This document shows, one piece after another, positions 1 through 12,593 of a stretch of 64,000 nucleotides of DNA. This stretch comes from Pseudomonas oryzae (lineage in GTDB: Bacteria; Pseudomonadota; Gammaproteobacteria; Pseudomonadales; Pseudomonadaceae): NCBI RefSeq assembly GCF_900104805.1, contig NZ_LT629751.1, positions 496,001 through 560,000 on the forward strand, in the 5' to 3' direction. The notes under the pieces were generated by a model that was not told where the DNA came from, made no database searches, and saw only the letters and a program-made list of their open reading frames with translations. The position numbers and the translations under genes are program-made. Position 1 is the stretch's first letter. Each line of letters begins with the position of its first letter.

Positions 1-68
1 GGGTGTTTGACATGTCTGAGGGTTTGCCCTAGTTTTTTCTCACTGCCACTGCTCAAGTGTCGACAATC

Positions 69-776
69 ATGTCTGAAGTGCTGGAAGAAAGCCTGGTCGC
101 CGACGACGAGTCCGCCACCCTCTCCGATCACGTGTTCCGGCGGATCCAGGCCGCCATCGTGCGCGGCGAGATCGCCCCGGGCAGCAAGATCTCCGAGCCG
201 GAGTTGGCGCGCGCCTACGGCATCAGCCGTGGCCCGCTGCGCGAAGCCATCCGCCGTCTGGAAGGGCAGCGCCTGCTGGTGCGCGTGCCGCATGCCGGGG
301 CGCGTGTGGTGTCGCTGACGCCCGTCGAGCTGCTCGAACTGTACGAAATCCGCGAGTCGCTGGAGGGCATGGCCTGTCGCCTGGCCGCCGAGCGCATGAG
401 CGAGGCGGAGATCGACGAGCTGCGCCGGGTGCTGGATACCCACGAGCGCGACGAGGCGTTCAAGGCCGGACGCGGCTACTACCAGCAGGAAGGCGACTTC
501 GACTTCCACTACCGGATCATCCAGGGCAGCGGCAACCGCACCCTCAGCAACCTGCTGTGCAACGAGCTGTACCAGCTGGTGCGCATGTACCGCATCCAGT
601 TCTCCGCCACGCCGAACCGGCCGCACCAGGCCTTCGCCGAGCACCACCGCATTCTCGATGCCATCGCCGACCGTGACGGTGAACTGGCCGAGCTGCTGAT
701 GCGCCGCCATATCGCGGCATCCAAGCGCAACGTCGAGCGTCACTATCGCGACGCTTTCAACCAGAACGCCAAGTAA
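69..776 (+). CDS. GntR/FCD-family transcriptional regulator of the methylcitrate operon
   Basis: A 235-residue regulator with an N-terminal winged helix (about residues 18-85, with [16 protein letters not shown] as the recognition part) and a C-terminal all-helical FCD ligand-binding domain (about 95-220). It lies 11 bp before prpB on the same strand, so it is probably the local repressor of propionate catabolism, sensing a cycle intermediate such as 2-methylcitrate; that ligand is inferred from position. ATG at 69 is preferred; a GTG at 57 would add four residues, and neither has a clear Shine-Dalgarno. It is not the sigma54-type PrpR of enterobacteria. Confidence 0.9.
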   Translation: MSEVLEESLVADDESATLSDHVFRRIQAAIVRGEIAPGSKISEPELARAYGISRGPLREAIRRLEGQRLLVRVPHAGARVVSLTPVELLELYEIRESLEGMACRLAAERMSEAEIDELRRVLDTHERDEAFKAGRGYYQQEGDFDFHYRIIQGSGNRTLSNLLCNELYQLVRMYRIQFSATPNRPHQAFAEHHRILDAIADRDGELAELLMRRHIAASKRNVERHYRDAFNQNAK

Positions 777-787
777 CGAGGTTTGCC

Positions 788-1696
788 ATGACCCAGAAGA
801 CTCCCGGCCAGAAGTTCCGCGACGCCGTCGCCAGCGAGAATCCGCTGCAGATCGTCGGTGCCATCACTGCCTACGCGGGACGCATGGCCGAAGCCACCGG
901 CTTCAAGGCGCTGTACATCTCCGGTGGCGGCGTGGCTGCCAACTCGCTGGGCATTCCCGACCTGGGCATCAGCACCATGGAAGACGTGCTGACCGACGCC
1001 CGTCGCCTGACCGACGCCACCACCCTGCCGGTGCTGGTCGACATCGATACCGGCTGGGGCGGCGCCTTCAACATCGCGCGCACCATACGCTCGTTCGAGA
1101 AGGTCGGCGTGGCCGCCGTGCACATCGAGGATCAGGTCGGCACCAAGCGCTGCGGCCACCGTCCGGGCAAGGAAGTGGTGAGCACCGAGGAGATGGTCGA
1201 CCGCATCAAGGCCGCCGTCGACGCCCGCCAGGACGACAGCTTCGTGATCATGGCGCGTACCGACGCCCTGGCCGGCGAGGGCCTGCAGGCCGCCATCGAC
1301 CGCGCCTGCGCCTACGTCGAGGCCGGTGCCGACATGATCTTCCCCGAGGCGATGACCGAGCTGCCGATGTACAAGCAGTTCCGCACCGCGGTGAACGTGC
1401 CGATCCTCGCCAACATCACCGAGTTCGGCCACACCCCGCTGTTCACCTGCGACGAGCTGGCCTCGGTCGACGTGGACATGGTGCTGTACTGCTGCGGCGC
1501 CTACCGCGCGATGAACGCCGCCGCGCTGAAGGTCTACCAGGCGATCCGCGAGCAGGGCACCCAGAAGAACGTGGTCGAGATCATGCAGACCCGTGCCGAT
1601 CTGTACAAATATCTCGGCTACCACGCCTACGAGGACAAGCTCGACGAGCTGTTCGCCCAGAAGAAGCAGGAAAAGATCCAACCGCGGGAATGCTAA
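788..1696 (+). CDS. prpB: 2-methylisocitrate lyase
   Basis: Cleaves 2-methylisocitrate to pyruvate and succinate, the last step of the 2-methylcitrate cycle. The 302-residue length is normal for PrpB. The isocitrate-lyase superfamily TIM barrel is visible, with the metal-binding DIDTGWGG stretch near residues 85-92 and the active-site loop KRCGH at 120-124 containing catalytic Cys122. An AACGAGG ribosome site precedes the ATG. Second gene of the prp operon, followed by 93 bp and then prpC. PrpB is distinguished from isocitrate lyase by its shorter length and by its neighbours. Confidence 0.96.
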   Translation: MTQKTPGQKFRDAVASENPLQIVGAITAYAGRMAEATGFKALYISGGGVAANSLGIPDLGISTMEDVLTDARRLTDATTLPVLVDIDTGWGGAFNIARTIRSFEKVGVAAVHIEDQVGTKRCGHRPGKEVVSTEEMVDRIKAAVDARQDDSFVIMARTDALAGEGLQAAIDRACAYVEAGADMIFPEAMTELPMYKQFRTAVNVPILANITEFGHTPLFTCDELASVDVDMVLYCCGAYRAMNAAALKVYQAIREQGTQKNVVEIMQTRADLYKYLGYHAYEDKLDELFAQKKQEKIQPREC

Positions 1697-1789
1697 CTAA
1701 AGCAGCATGGAAGGATTCGAGTCTCCCGTTTGAGACTCCTGTTGTTGGTTGCTGTATCCGTCTAAAAATTCAATAAGAGGAACAACGCA

Positions 1790-2917
1790 ATGGCTGAAGC
1801 AAAAGTACTGAGTGGCGCTGGTCTGCGCGGTCAGATCGCCGGACAGACTGCCCTGTCCACCGTCGGCAAGGAAGGTGCCGGCCTGACCTACCGCGGCTAC
1901 GACGTGCGCGAGCTGGCCAAGGACTGCCTGTTCGAGGAAGTCGCCTACCTGCTGTTCTACGGCGAGCTGCCCACCCAGGCCCAGCTGGACGCCTACCTGA
2001 GCCAGCTGCAGACCCAGCGCGACCTGCCGCAGGCGCTCAAGGAAGTGCTCGAGCGCATTCCGGCCAGCGCCCACCCGATGGACGTGATGCGTACCGGCTG
2101 CTCCATGCTCGGCAACCTGGAGCCGGAGGAGAGCTTCGCGCAGCAGCTGGAGAAGGCCAACCGCCTGATGGCGGCCTTCCCGGCGATCATGTGCTACTGG
2201 TACCGCTTCAGCCACGAAGGCGTGCGCATCGAGTGCACCTCGGATGCCCCGGATCTGGGCAGCCACTTCCTGACCCTGCTGCACGGCAAGGCCCCGAGCG
2301 AGCTGCACCGCAAGGTGATGAACGTGTCGCTGATCCTCTACGCGGAGCACGAGTTCAACGCCTCGACCTTCACCGCGCGCGTCTGCGCCTCGACCCTGTC
2401 CGACCTGTTCTCCTGCATCACCGGCGCCATCGGCTCGCTGCGCGGTCCGCTGCACGGCGGCGCCAACGAGGCGGCGATGGAGATGATCGAGAAGTTCGCC
2501 ACCCCGGAAGAGGCCACCGAAGGCACTCTGGCCATGCTGGCGCGCAAGGACAAGATCATGGGCTTCGGTCACGCCATCTACAGCGTTTCCGACCCGCGCA
2601 ACGAGGTGATCAAGGGCTGGTCCAAGCTGCTGGCCGAGGAAGTCGGTGACACCGTGCTGTTCCCGGTTTCCGAGGCCATCGACAAGGTCATGTGGGAGCA
2701 GAAGAAGCTGTTCCCCAACGCCGACTTCTACCATGCGTCCGCCTACAACTTCATGGGCATCCCGACCAAGCTGTTCACCCCGATCTTCGTCTGCTCGCGG
2801 GTCACCGGCTGGGCCTCCCATGTGTTCGAGCAGCGCTCCAACAACCGCATCATCCGCCCGAGCGCCGAGTACATCGGCGTCGAGCCGCGCGCCGTGCCGC
2901 CGCTGGCGCAGCGCTGA
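1790..2917 (+). CDS. prpC: 2-methylcitrate synthase
   Basis: Condenses propionyl-CoA with oxaloacetate to 2-methylcitrate. The 375-residue protein carries the citrate-synthase fold with its two catalytic histidine regions (GPLHGGANEAAME and GFGHAIYS) and the late Asp region NADFYHASAYNFMG. It is shorter than the type II housekeeping citrate synthase and sits between prpB and acnD, which supports the methylcitrate-specific isoform. An AGAGGAA ribosome site lies before the ATG. A strong hairpin follows the stop codon. Confidence 0.95.
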   Translation: MAEAKVLSGAGLRGQIAGQTALSTVGKEGAGLTYRGYDVRELAKDCLFEEVAYLLFYGELPTQAQLDAYLSQLQTQRDLPQALKEVLERIPASAHPMDVMRTGCSMLGNLEPEESFAQQLEKANRLMAAFPAIMCYWYRFSHEGVRIECTSDAPDLGSHFLTLLHGKAPSELHRKVMNVSLILYAEHEFNASTFTARVCASTLSDLFSCITGAIGSLRGPLHGGANEAAMEMIEKFATPEEATEGTLAMLARKDKIMGFGHAIYSVSDPRNEVIKGWSKLLAEEVGDTVLFPVSEAIDKVMWEQKKLFPNADFYHASAYNFMGIPTKLFTPIFVCSRVTGWASHVFEQRSNNRIIRPSAEYIGVEPRAVPPLAQR

Positions 2918-2926
2918 TCTGGAACG

Positions 2927-2951
2927 GGGGAGTCCCTACGAGGGGCTCCCC
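2927..2951 (+). promoter_or_regulatory. intra-operon hairpin between prpC and acnD
   Basis: GGGGAGTCCCT and AGGGGCTCCCC form an 11-bp stem (one T-G wobble) with a 3-nt loop. There is no T tract, so it is more likely an RNA processing or stability element, or a weak attenuator, than a full terminator. Confidence 0.6.
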
Positions 2952-2995
2952 TGCCGGTTCCACAAACGATCGTTAACCGATTGAGTCTCCGCCCC

Positions 2996-5599
2996 ATGAA
3001 TACTGAATATCGCAAGCAACTGGCCGGTACCGCCCTGGACTATTTCGACACCCGCGCGGCCGTCGAGGCGATCCAGCCCGGTGCCTACGACAAGCTGCCG
3101 TACACCTCGCGTGTGCTGGCCGAGCAACTGGTGCGCCGCTGCGAGCCGGCCATGCTGACCGACTCGCTGAAGCAGATCATCGAGCGCAAGCGTGATCTGG
3201 ACTTCCCGTGGTATCCGGCCCGTGTGGTCTGCCACGACATCCTCGGTCAGACCGCACTGGTCGACCTGGCTGGTCTGCGCGATGCGATTGCCGAACAGGG
3301 CGGCGACCCCTCCAAGGTCAACCCGGTGGTGCCGACCCAGCTGATCGTCGACCACTCGCTGGCCGTGGAGGCCCCCGGCTTCGACCCGGACGCCTTCGAG
3401 AAGAACCGCGCCATCGAAGACCGCCGTAACGAAGACCGTTTCCACTTCATCGAGTGGACCAAGACCGCGTTCAAGAACGTCGATGTGATCCCGGCCGGCA
3501 ACGGCATCATGCACCAGATCAACCTGGAGAAGATGTCGCCTGTGATCCAGGCCCGCGGCGGTGTGGCCTTCCCGGACACCTGCGTGGGTACCGACTCGCA
3601 CACCCCGCACGTCGATGCCCTCGGCGTGATCGCCATCGGTGTCGGCGGCCTGGAAGCCGAGACCGTGATGCTCGGCCATCCGTCGATGATGCGCCTGCCC
3701 GACATCGTCGGCGTCAAGCTTACCGGCAAGCGTCAGCCGGGCATCACCGCCACCGACATCGTCCTGGCGCTGACCGAGTTCCTGCGCAAGGAGCGCGTGG
3801 TGGGTGCCTACGTCGAGTTCTTCGGCGAGGGTGCCGACAGCCTGTCGATCGGCGACCGCGCCACCATCTCCAACATGTGCCCGGAATACGGCGCCACCGC
3901 GGCGATGTTCTACATCGACCAGCAGACCATCGACTACCTCAAGCTGACCGGTCGCGAGCCGGAGCAGGTGGCGCTGGTCGAGCAGTACGCCAAGGAAACC
4001 GGCCTGTGGGCTTCGGCTTTGGAAGGTGCCGAGTACGAGCGCGTGCTCGAGTTCGACCTGTCCAGCGTGGTGCGCAACATGGCCGGCCCGTCCAACCCGC
4101 ACAAGCGTCTGCCGACTTCCGCCCTGCACGAGCGCGGCATCGCCGACGAGGCCAAGCTGGCCGCAGCCCGCGCCGAGGAAGCCGAAGGCCTGCTGCCGGA
4201 TGGCGCGGTGATCATCGCCGCCATCACCAGCTGCACCAACACCTCCAACCCGCGCAACGTGGTCGCCGCCGGTCTGCTGGCGAAGAAGGCCAACGAGCTG
4301 GGCCTGGTGCGCAAGCCGTGGGTCAAGACCTCCTTCGCCCCGGGCTCCAAGGTCGCCAAGCTGTACCTGGAAGAAGCCGGCCTGCTGACCGAGCTGGAAA
4401 AGCTGGGCTTCGGCATCGTCGCCTACGCCTGCACCACCTGCAACGGCATGTCCGGTGCGCTGGATCCGGTGATCCAGCAGGAAATCATCGACCGCGACCT
4501 GTACGCCACCGCCGTGCTGTCCGGCAACCGCAACTTCGACGGCCGTATCCACCCGTACGCCAAGCAGGCCTTCCTGGCCTCGCCGCCGCTGGTAGTCGCC
4601 TACGCCATCGCCGGTACCGTGCGTTTCGATATCGAGCAGGACGTGCTGGGTACCGACAGTCAAGGCAACCCGATCACCCTGAAGGACCTGTGGCCGTCCG
4701 ACGAGGAAATCGACGCTATCGTCGCTGCCTCGGTGAAGCCGGAGCAGTTCAAGCAGATCTACATCCCGATGTTCGATCTGGGCACCGTGGAAGAGGCCAA
4801 GTCGCCGCTGTACGACTGGCGTCCGATGTCCACCTACATCCGCCGTCCGCCGTACTGGGAAGGCGCGCTGGCCGGCGAGCGTACCCTCAAGGGCATGCGC
4901 CCGCTGGCGATCCTGCCGGACAACATCACCACCGATCACCTGTCGCCGTCCAACGCCATCCTGCCGGACTCGGCCGCCGGCGAGTACCTGGCCAAGATGG
5001 GCCTGCCGGAGGAGGACTTCAACTCCTACGCCACCCACCGCGGCGACCACCTGACTGCCCAGCGTGCCACCTTCGCCAACCCGCAGCTGGTCAACGAGAT
5101 GTGCGTGGTCGACGGCAAGGTGCAGAAGGGTTCGCTGGCGCGTGTCGAGCCGGAAGGCCAGGTCATGCGCATGTGGGAAGCCATCGAAACCTACATGAAC
5201 CGCAAGCAGAACCTGATCATCGTCGCCGGTGCCGACTACGGTCAGGGTTCCTCGCGTGACTGGGCTGCCAAGGGTGTGCGCCTGGCCGGCGTGGAAGTGA
5301 TCGTCGCCGAAGGCTTCGAGCGCATCCACCGTACCAACCTGGTCGGCATGGGCGTGCTGCCGGTCGAGTTCAAGCCGGGCACCACCCGCCTGACCCTGCA
5401 GCTCGACGGTACCGAGACCTACGACATCGAAGGCGCACTGTCGCCGCGCTGCGACCTGACCCTGGTCATCCATCGCAAGAACGGCGAAGTGACCAAGGTG
5501 CCGGTGACCTGCCGCCTCGACACCGCCGCCGAAGTCAGCGTGTACCAGGCCGGTGGCGTGCTGCAGCGCTTCGCCAAGGACTTCCTCGGTCAGGCCTGA
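2996..5599 (+). CDS. acnD: Fe-S-dependent 2-methylcitrate dehydratase AcnD
   Basis: Aconitase-family enzyme that dehydrates 2-methylcitrate to 2-methylaconitate in species using the AcnD/PrpF branch. 867 residues from ATG 2996; an upstream TTG at 2981 would add five residues but is less plausible. The three cluster-binding cysteines are visible: Cys413 in the SCTNTS motif and Cys479/Cys482 in the CTTCNG motif. The aconitase C-terminal swivel domain follows a linker near residue 640. Adjacency to prpF separates AcnD from housekeeping AcnA. Confidence 0.95.
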   Translation: MNTEYRKQLAGTALDYFDTRAAVEAIQPGAYDKLPYTSRVLAEQLVRRCEPAMLTDSLKQIIERKRDLDFPWYPARVVCHDILGQTALVDLAGLRDAIAEQGGDPSKVNPVVPTQLIVDHSLAVEAPGFDPDAFEKNRAIEDRRNEDRFHFIEWTKTAFKNVDVIPAGNGIMHQINLEKMSPVIQARGGVAFPDTCVGTDSHTPHVDALGVIAIGVGGLEAETVMLGHPSMMRLPDIVGVKLTGKRQPGITATDIVLALTEFLRKERVVGAYVEFFGEGADSLSIGDRATISNMCPEYGATAAMFYIDQQTIDYLKLTGREPEQVALVEQYAKETGLWASALEGAEYERVLEFDLSSVVRNMAGPSNPHKRLPTSALHERGIADEAKLAAARAEEAEGLLPDGAVIIAAITSCTNTSNPRNVVAAGLLAKKANELGLVRKPWVKTSFAPGSKVAKLYLEEAGLLTELEKLGFGIVAYACTTCNGMSGALDPVIQQEIIDRDLYATAVLSGNRNFDGRIHPYAKQAFLASPPLVVAYAIAGTVRFDIEQDVLGTDSQGNPITLKDLWPSDEEIDAIVAASVKPEQFKQIYIPMFDLGTVEEAKSPLYDWRPMSTYIRRPPYWEGALAGERTLKGMRPLAILPDNITTDHLSPSNAILPDSAAGEYLAKMGLPEEDFNSYATHRGDHLTAQRATFANPQLVNEMCVVDGKVQKGSLARVEPEGQVMRMWEAIETYMNRKQNLIIVAGADYGQGSSRDWAAKGVRLAGVEVIVAEGFERIHRTNLVGMGVLPVEFKPGTTRLTLQLDGTETYDIEGALSPRCDLTLVIHRKNGEVTKVPVTCRLDTAAEVSVYQAGGVLQRFAKDFLGQA

Positions 5600-5705
5600 T
5601 CGGGCGTGCCGGCCCGGACCGCGTGAGGCGCCCGGGTCGGCAGTCCGCGCATTTCCATATCCGCGCTGCCGTCCGGCGGCGCGGTCTCATGAGGACGAGA
5701 TTCCC

Positions 5706-6884
5706 ATGGCTCACCAACCCCAGATCAAGATTCCCGCCACCTACATCCGCGGCGGCACCAGCAAGGGCGTGTTCTTCCGCCTGCAGGATCTGCCCGAGCG
5801 CTGCCAGGTGCCGGGCGAGGCCCGCGACCAGCTGCTACTGCGGGTGATCGGCAGCCCCGACCCGTACGGCCAGCAGATCGACGGCATGGGCGGCGCGACC
5901 TCCAGCACCTCCAAGACCGTGATCGTCGCCAAGAGCGAGCAGCCGGAGCATGACGTCGACTACCTGTTCGGTCAGGTGGCGATCAACAAGGCGTTCGTCG
6001 ACTGGTCCGGCAACTGCGGCAACCTGACCGCGGCGGTCGGCGCCTTCGCGATTTCCGGCGGCCTGGTGGATCCGGCTCGGATTCCCGACAACGGCATCTG
6101 CACCGTGCGCATCTGGCAGAAGAACATCGGCAAGACCATCATCGCCCACGTGCCGATCACCAACGGTGAGGTGCAGGAAACCGGCGACTTCGAGCTGGAC
6201 GGCGTGACCTTCCCGGCCGCCGAGGTGGTCATCGAGTTCATGGATCCGGCCGACGGCGAAGGCTCGATGTTCCCTACCGGCAACGTGGTGGACGACCTGG
6301 AGGTGCCGGGCGTCGGCACCTTCAAGGCCACCATGATCAACTCCGGCATCCCGACCATCTTCGTCAACGCCGCCGACATCGGCTACACCGGCACCGAGTT
6401 GCAGAAGGACATCAACTCCGACGCCGAGGCGCTGGCCCGCTTCGAGACCATGCGTGCCTACGGCGCGCTGAAGATGGGCCTGATTGCCGACATCGCCGAA
6501 GCCGCGGCCCGCCAGCACACGCCGAAGATCGCCTTCGTCGCCCCGGCCACCGACTACGTGGCTTCCAGCGGCAAGACCGTGGCCGCCGGCGACATCGACT
6601 GCTGCGTGCGCGCGCTGTCGATGGGCAAGCTGCACCACGCCATGATGGGCACCGCGTCGGTGGCCATCGCCACCGCCGCGGCGGTGCCGGGCACCCTGGT
6701 CAACCTGGCCGCCGGTGGCGGCCAGCGCGAGGCGGTCACCTTCGGTCATCCGTCCGGCACCCTGCGCGTCGGTGCCGCGGCCGAGATCGTGGGCGGCGAG
6801 TGGACCGCGACCAAGGCGGTGATGAGCCGCAGCGCCCGTGTCCTGATGGAGGGCTTCGTCCGCGTACCGGGCGACGCCTTCTGA
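5706..6884 (+). CDS. prpF: 2-methylaconitate isomerase PrpF
   Basis: PrpF isomerises the 2-methylaconitate made by AcnD, allowing AcnD to replace PrpD. The 392-residue protein starts with the conserved N-terminal region containing [11 protein letters not shown] (about residues 12-22) and has the two-lobed diaminopimelate-epimerase-like fold of the PrpF/DUF453 family. The ATG at 5706 is chosen because family similarity begins there. It follows acnD by about 105 bp, the usual pairing. Confidence 0.94.
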   Translation: MAHQPQIKIPATYIRGGTSKGVFFRLQDLPERCQVPGEARDQLLLRVIGSPDPYGQQIDGMGGATSSTSKTVIVAKSEQPEHDVDYLFGQVAINKAFVDWSGNCGNLTAAVGAFAISGGLVDPARIPDNGICTVRIWQKNIGKTIIAHVPITNGEVQETGDFELDGVTFPAAEVVIEFMDPADGEGSMFPTGNVVDDLEVPGVGTFKATMINSGIPTIFVNAADIGYTGTELQKDINSDAEALARFETMRAYGALKMGLIADIAEAAARQHTPKIAFVAPATDYVASSGKTVAAGDIDCCVRALSMGKLHHAMMGTASVAIATAAAVPGTLVNLAAGGGQREAVTFGHPSGTLRVGAAAEIVGGEWTATKAVMSRSARVLMEGFVRVPGDAF

Positions 6885-6909
6885 GGTCCGCCGGCGCCGA
6901 GCCAACCCG

Positions 6910-6947
6910 CGCCCCCGTTGCCGACCGGCAGCGGGGGCGTTGCGTTT
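6910..6947 (+). terminator. hairpin between prpF and prpD
   Basis: A 13-bp stem (arms 6910-6922 and 6927-6939, one G-T wobble) with a GACC loop is followed by TTGCGTTT. It looks like a leaky terminator or attenuator that could lower prpD expression relative to the upstream genes. Confidence 0.55.
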
Positions 6948-6990
6948 CCGGCGGCTAAGCTTTCTTCCGGCCATGCTGGAGGAAGCCCCG

Positions 6991-8475
6991 ATGTCCGCCA
7001 CCTTCGATCTCAACGTCCGCCCCGACTACGACCGGGTCCTGCAGGACATCGCCGACTACGTGCTGGACTACCGGGCCTTCTCCGCCGAGGCGCTCGATAC
7101 CGCGCGTCTCTGCCTGATGGACAGCCTTGGCTGCGGCCTGCTGGCGCTGCGCTTTCCCGAGTGCATCAAGCACCTCGGGCCGCTGGTGGAGGGTACGGTG
7201 GTGCCGCACGGCGCCCGCGTACCGGGCACCAGCTTCCGTCTCGATCCGGTCAAGGCCGCCTGGGACATCGGCGCCATGGTGCGCTGGCTGGACTACAACG
7301 ACACCTGGCTGGCTGCCGAGTGGGGCCATCCGTCGGACAACCTCGGCGGCATCCTTGCCGTCGCCGACCACCTGTCGCAGTTGCGCCTGTCGCGTGGCGA
7401 GGGGGCGCTGAGCATGCGCACGGTGCTGGAGGCCATGATCATGGCCCACGAGATCCAGGGCGTGCTGGCGCTGGAGAACTCCTTCAACCGCGTCGGCCTC
7501 GACCATGTGATCCTGGTCAAGGTCGCCTCCACGGCGGTCTGCGCTAGGCTGATGGGCGCAGACCGCGCGCAGTTGCTCGCCGCGCTGTCGCACGCCTTCG
7601 TCGACGGTCAGGCCCTGCGCACCTACCGCCATGCGCCCAACACCGGCTCGCGCAAGTCCTGGGCGGCGGGCGACGCCAGCAGCCGCGGCGTGCGCCTGGC
7701 CGACATCGCCCTGCGTGGCGAGATGGGCATTCCCGGTGTGCTGAGCGCGCCGCAGTGGGGCTTCTACGACGTGCTGTTCAGCCATACCAACAAGGATCTG
7801 GCGACCAAGCCGGTGGAGCTGCGGCAGTTCAGCCTGCCGCAGCCCTTCGGTAGCTACGTGATGGAGAACGTCCTGTTCAAGATCAGCTTCCCGGCCGAGT
7901 TCCATGCACAGACCGCCTGCGAGGCGGCGCTCAGGCTGCATCCGCAGGTCAGGGATCGTCTGCACGAAATCGAGCGTATCGTCATCACCACCCACGAGTC
8001 GGCGATCCGCATCATCTCCAAGGTCGGACCGCTGGCCAATCCGGCCGACCGCGACCACTGTCTGCAGTACATGACCGCGGTGCCGCTGGCCTTCGGCAGC
8101 CTGGTGGCCGAGCACTACGAGGACGACTTCCACGCCGCCCATCCGCTCATCGACGAGCTGCGCGCCAAGATGGCGGTGGTCGAGGACGCGCGCTACAGCC
8201 GCGAATACCTGGAGGCCGACAAGCGCTCGATCGCCAACGCGGTGCAGGTGTTCTTCAGCGACGGCAGCTCGACCGGGCAGGTGGCGGTTGAGTACCCGCT
8301 CGGTCATCGGCGCCGCCGCGCGGAGGGCATCCCGCTGCTGGAGGAGAAGTTCCGGGCCAACCTGGCGAGCCGTTTCCCGGCGCCGCGCTGCGCGCGGATT
8401 CTCGCCCTGTGTCGCGATCAGGCGCGTCTTGAGGCCGCCGCGGTCGATCGCTTCATGGAGTTGTTGGTGATCTGA
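6991..8475 (+). CDS. prpD: 2-methylcitrate dehydratase PrpD
   Basis: MmgE/PrpD-family dehydratase of 494 residues, catalysing the cofactor-free dehydration of 2-methylcitrate. Family landmarks include [34 protein letters not shown] and [20 protein letters not shown] 6991 is preferred over an upstream in-frame start because CTGGAGGAAG lies just before it and PrpD proteins begin with the [13 protein letters not shown] region. Its presence beside acnD-prpF means both dehydration routes are encoded, as in other pseudomonads. Last gene of the operon. Confidence 0.95.
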   Translation: MSATFDLNVRPDYDRVLQDIADYVLDYRAFSAEALDTARLCLMDSLGCGLLALRFPECIKHLGPLVEGTVVPHGARVPGTSFRLDPVKAAWDIGAMVRWLDYNDTWLAAEWGHPSDNLGGILAVADHLSQLRLSRGEGALSMRTVLEAMIMAHEIQGVLALENSFNRVGLDHVILVKVASTAVCARLMGADRAQLLAALSHAFVDGQALRTYRHAPNTGSRKSWAAGDASSRGVRLADIALRGEMGIPGVLSAPQWGFYDVLFSHTNKDLATKPVELRQFSLPQPFGSYVMENVLFKISFPAEFHAQTACEAALRLHPQVRDRLHEIERIVITTHESAIRIISKVGPLANPADRDHCLQYMTAVPLAFGSLVAEHYEDDFHAAHPLIDELRAKMAVVEDARYSREYLEADKRSIANAVQVFFSDGSSTGQVAVEYPLGHRRRRAEGIPLLEEKFRANLASRFPAPRCARILALCRDQARLEAAAVDRFMELLVI

Positions 8476-8477
8476 GC

Positions 8478-8499
8478 ACGGCCGCGAAGCCGCGGCCGT
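8478..8499. terminator. hairpin between convergent prpD and the LysE-family gene
   Basis: ACGGCCGCG and CGCGGCCGT form a 9-bp perfect stem with loop AAGC. It sits between the prpD stop and the end of the opposing gene. It has no T tract, so termination strength is uncertain. Confidence 0.5.
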
Positions 8500-9146
8500 C
8501 AGTGGTTGCTGACGCCGATCAGCGCGCCGCCGGCGCCGATGAAGAAGGTGCCGGTGGTCTTGTTCAGGCGGCTGACGCCCTTGGCGGTTCTAACCAGGCG
8601 GCGGATCTGCATGCCGAACAGCGAATAGGCCAGCGAGCCGACGCACAGCTCCATCAGCAGGTAGGTGCTGCCCAGGTAGAGGAATTGCTCTGCAGTGGGT
8701 TGGTCCGGCCGGATGAACTGCGGAAAGATGGCGGCGAACAGCAGGATGGCCTTGGGGTTGCTCATGCCGACCAGGAACTCGTTGCGCATCAGGCGCAGGA
8801 TCGGCGCCTTGCGGCGGCCGGAGCCCTCGGCCGACTCCGGCTGCGCTTCCAGGCCGCTGAATTCGCTGCTGCGCCAGGTCTTGATGCCCAGGTAGACCAG
8901 GTACAGGGCGCCGGCCCACTTGATCGCGGTGAAGGCCTGCTCCGAGGCGAGCAGCATGGCGCCCAGGCCGACGGCCGAGATGAACAGGAAGATGGCATAC
9001 GACGCCAGGCGCCCGAAGGTCGCCAGCAGGGCGGCACGGACGCCGTAGTTGATGCCGTTGTTCAACGCGCAGAAGTTGTTCGGCCCCGGCCCGAGGGCGA
9101 TCAGGGCGGCAATCGGAGCGAAGAGTACGGCGTCCATCAGCGTCAT
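8499..9146 (-). CDS. LysE/RhtB-family amino-acid exporter
   Basis: A 215-residue integral membrane protein beginning MTLMDAVLF, with about five or six hydrophobic helices and the family's GPGPNN signature near residues 20-25. LysE/RhtB transporters export amino acids or related small metabolites; the substrate cannot be read from sequence. The start at 9146 is chosen because upstream residues are hydrophilic and unlike the family. It is convergent with prpD and lies 23 bp downstream of ppsR on the same strand. Confidence 0.88.
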   Translation of the reverse strand: MTLMDAVLFAPIAALIALGPGPNNFCALNNGINYGVRAALLATFGRLASYAIFLFISAVGLGAMLLASEQAFTAIKWAGALYLVYLGIKTWRSSEFSGLEAQPESAEGSGRRKAPILRLMRNEFLVGMSNPKAILLFAAIFPQFIRPDQPTAEQFLYLGSTYLLMELCVGSLAYSLFGMQIRRLVRTAKGVSRLNKTTGTFFIGAGGALIGVSNH

Positions 9147-9169
9147 GGTGGTCACCAGGGGGGCGAGGG

Positions 9170-9988
9170 TTATTTCAAGCGGCGTTCGACACCCTTTTCC
9201 ACCAGGATCTTGGCGGCGATCTCCTCCACGGAGAAGTGCGTGGAGTTGATGAAGGGGATGTTTTCGCGACGGAACAGGTTTTCCACCTCGCGCACTTCGA
9301 ACTCGCACTGGGCGTAGCTGGCGTAGCGGCTGTTGGGCTTGCGCTCGTTGCGGATCGCCGCCAGGCGGTCGGGGTCGATGGTCAGGCCGAACAGCTTGCC
9401 CTTGTGCGTCTTGAGCGGCAGGGGCAGCTTCAGCTGCTCCATGTCGTCCTCGGTCAGCGGGTAGTTGGCGGCGCGGATGCCATACTGCAGGGCCATGTAC
9501 AGGCAGGTCGGCGTCTTGCCGCAGCGCGACACCCCGACCAGGATCAGGTCGGCCTTGTCGTAGTAGTGGGTGCGGGCGCCGTCGTCGTTGTCGAGGGCGA
9601 AGTGCACCGAGTCGATGCGCTCCATGTAGTTGGGGTTGTGCGCGATCGAGTGCGACTTGCCCACCGAGTAGGAAGAGTGCGCCGACAGTTCCTGCTCCAG
9701 CGGCGACAGGAAGGTGGAGAAGATGTCGACCATGAAGCCGTTGCAGTGGGCCAGTACGTCGCGGATTTCACTGTTGACGATGGTGTCGAAGATGATCGGT
9801 CGCACGCCGTCCGCCTCGGCAGCAGCGTTGATTTGCTGTACCATCGCACGGGCTTTTTCCACGGTATCGATGTACGGTCGGGTCAGCTTGTGGAAGTTGA
9901 TGTTCTCGAACTGAGCGAGCAGGCTCTGACCCAGCGTCTCGGCAGTGATGCCGGTACCATCGGAGATGAAGAAAGCGGTGCGTTTCAT
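9170..9988 (-). CDS. ppsR: PEP synthase regulatory kinase/pyrophosphorylase PpsR
   Basis: DUF299-family bifunctional enzyme that inactivates PEP synthase by ADP-dependent phosphorylation and reactivates it by phosphorolysis. The 272 residues start [17 protein letters not shown], the conserved family N terminus. The P-loop GVSRCGKT is at about residues 152-159. It is divergent from its target ppsA with a 160-bp shared promoter region, the arrangement seen in Pseudomonas. Confidence 0.95.
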   Translation of the reverse strand: MKRTAFFISDGTGITAETLGQSLLAQFENINFHKLTRPYIDTVEKARAMVQQINAAAEADGVRPIIFDTIVNSEIRDVLAHCNGFMVDIFSTFLSPLEQELSAHSSYSVGKSHSIAHNPNYMERIDSVHFALDNDDGARTHYYDKADLILVGVSRCGKTPTCLYMALQYGIRAANYPLTEDDMEQLKLPLPLKTHKGKLFGLTIDPDRLAAIRNERKPNSRYASYAQCEFEVREVENLFRRENIPFINSTHFSVEEIAAKILVEKGVERRLK

Positions 9989-10148
9989 GGGCGCCCTGGC
10001 CTTGGGGGAGTGATTCCCGGCGAGCATGGGCGAGCCATCGCACACCCAGTGCCGTTTGCCGGCATTGTTACTGATTTTGCCGGGCCCGGCCACAAGCACG
10101 GGTCCGACCGAGAAGCTGTATCCGCACACACATAGGGGAGAGGTCACC
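9989..10148. promoter_or_regulatory. shared intergenic region between divergent ppsR and ppsA
   Basis: 160 bp that must hold the promoters for both genes. A purine-rich GGGGAGAGG ribosome site for ppsA lies at its right end. I could not assign -10/-35 elements with confidence. Confidence 0.5.
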
Positions 10149-12515
<2,367 letters not shown>

Positions 12516-12546
12516 TCCAGAGCCTGAGCTGATGCGGTGAAACGAG

Positions 12547-12571
12547 AGGGCGGGGCAATCCCGCCCTTTTT
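12547..12571 (+). terminator. rho-independent terminator of ppsA
   Basis: AGGGCGGG and CCCGCCCT form an 8-bp stem with loop GCAAT, followed directly by TTTTT. It lies 32 bp after the ppsA stop and 22 bp before the next start codon. Confidence 0.9.
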
Positions 12572-12593
12572 GTGCGTCCAGAAAAAGAACGGC

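Noticed and set aside
2936-5473. 845-codon minus-strand open frame opposite acnD
   Set aside because: Antisense shadow of a highly conserved aconitase gene, with no ribosome site or recognisable domain.
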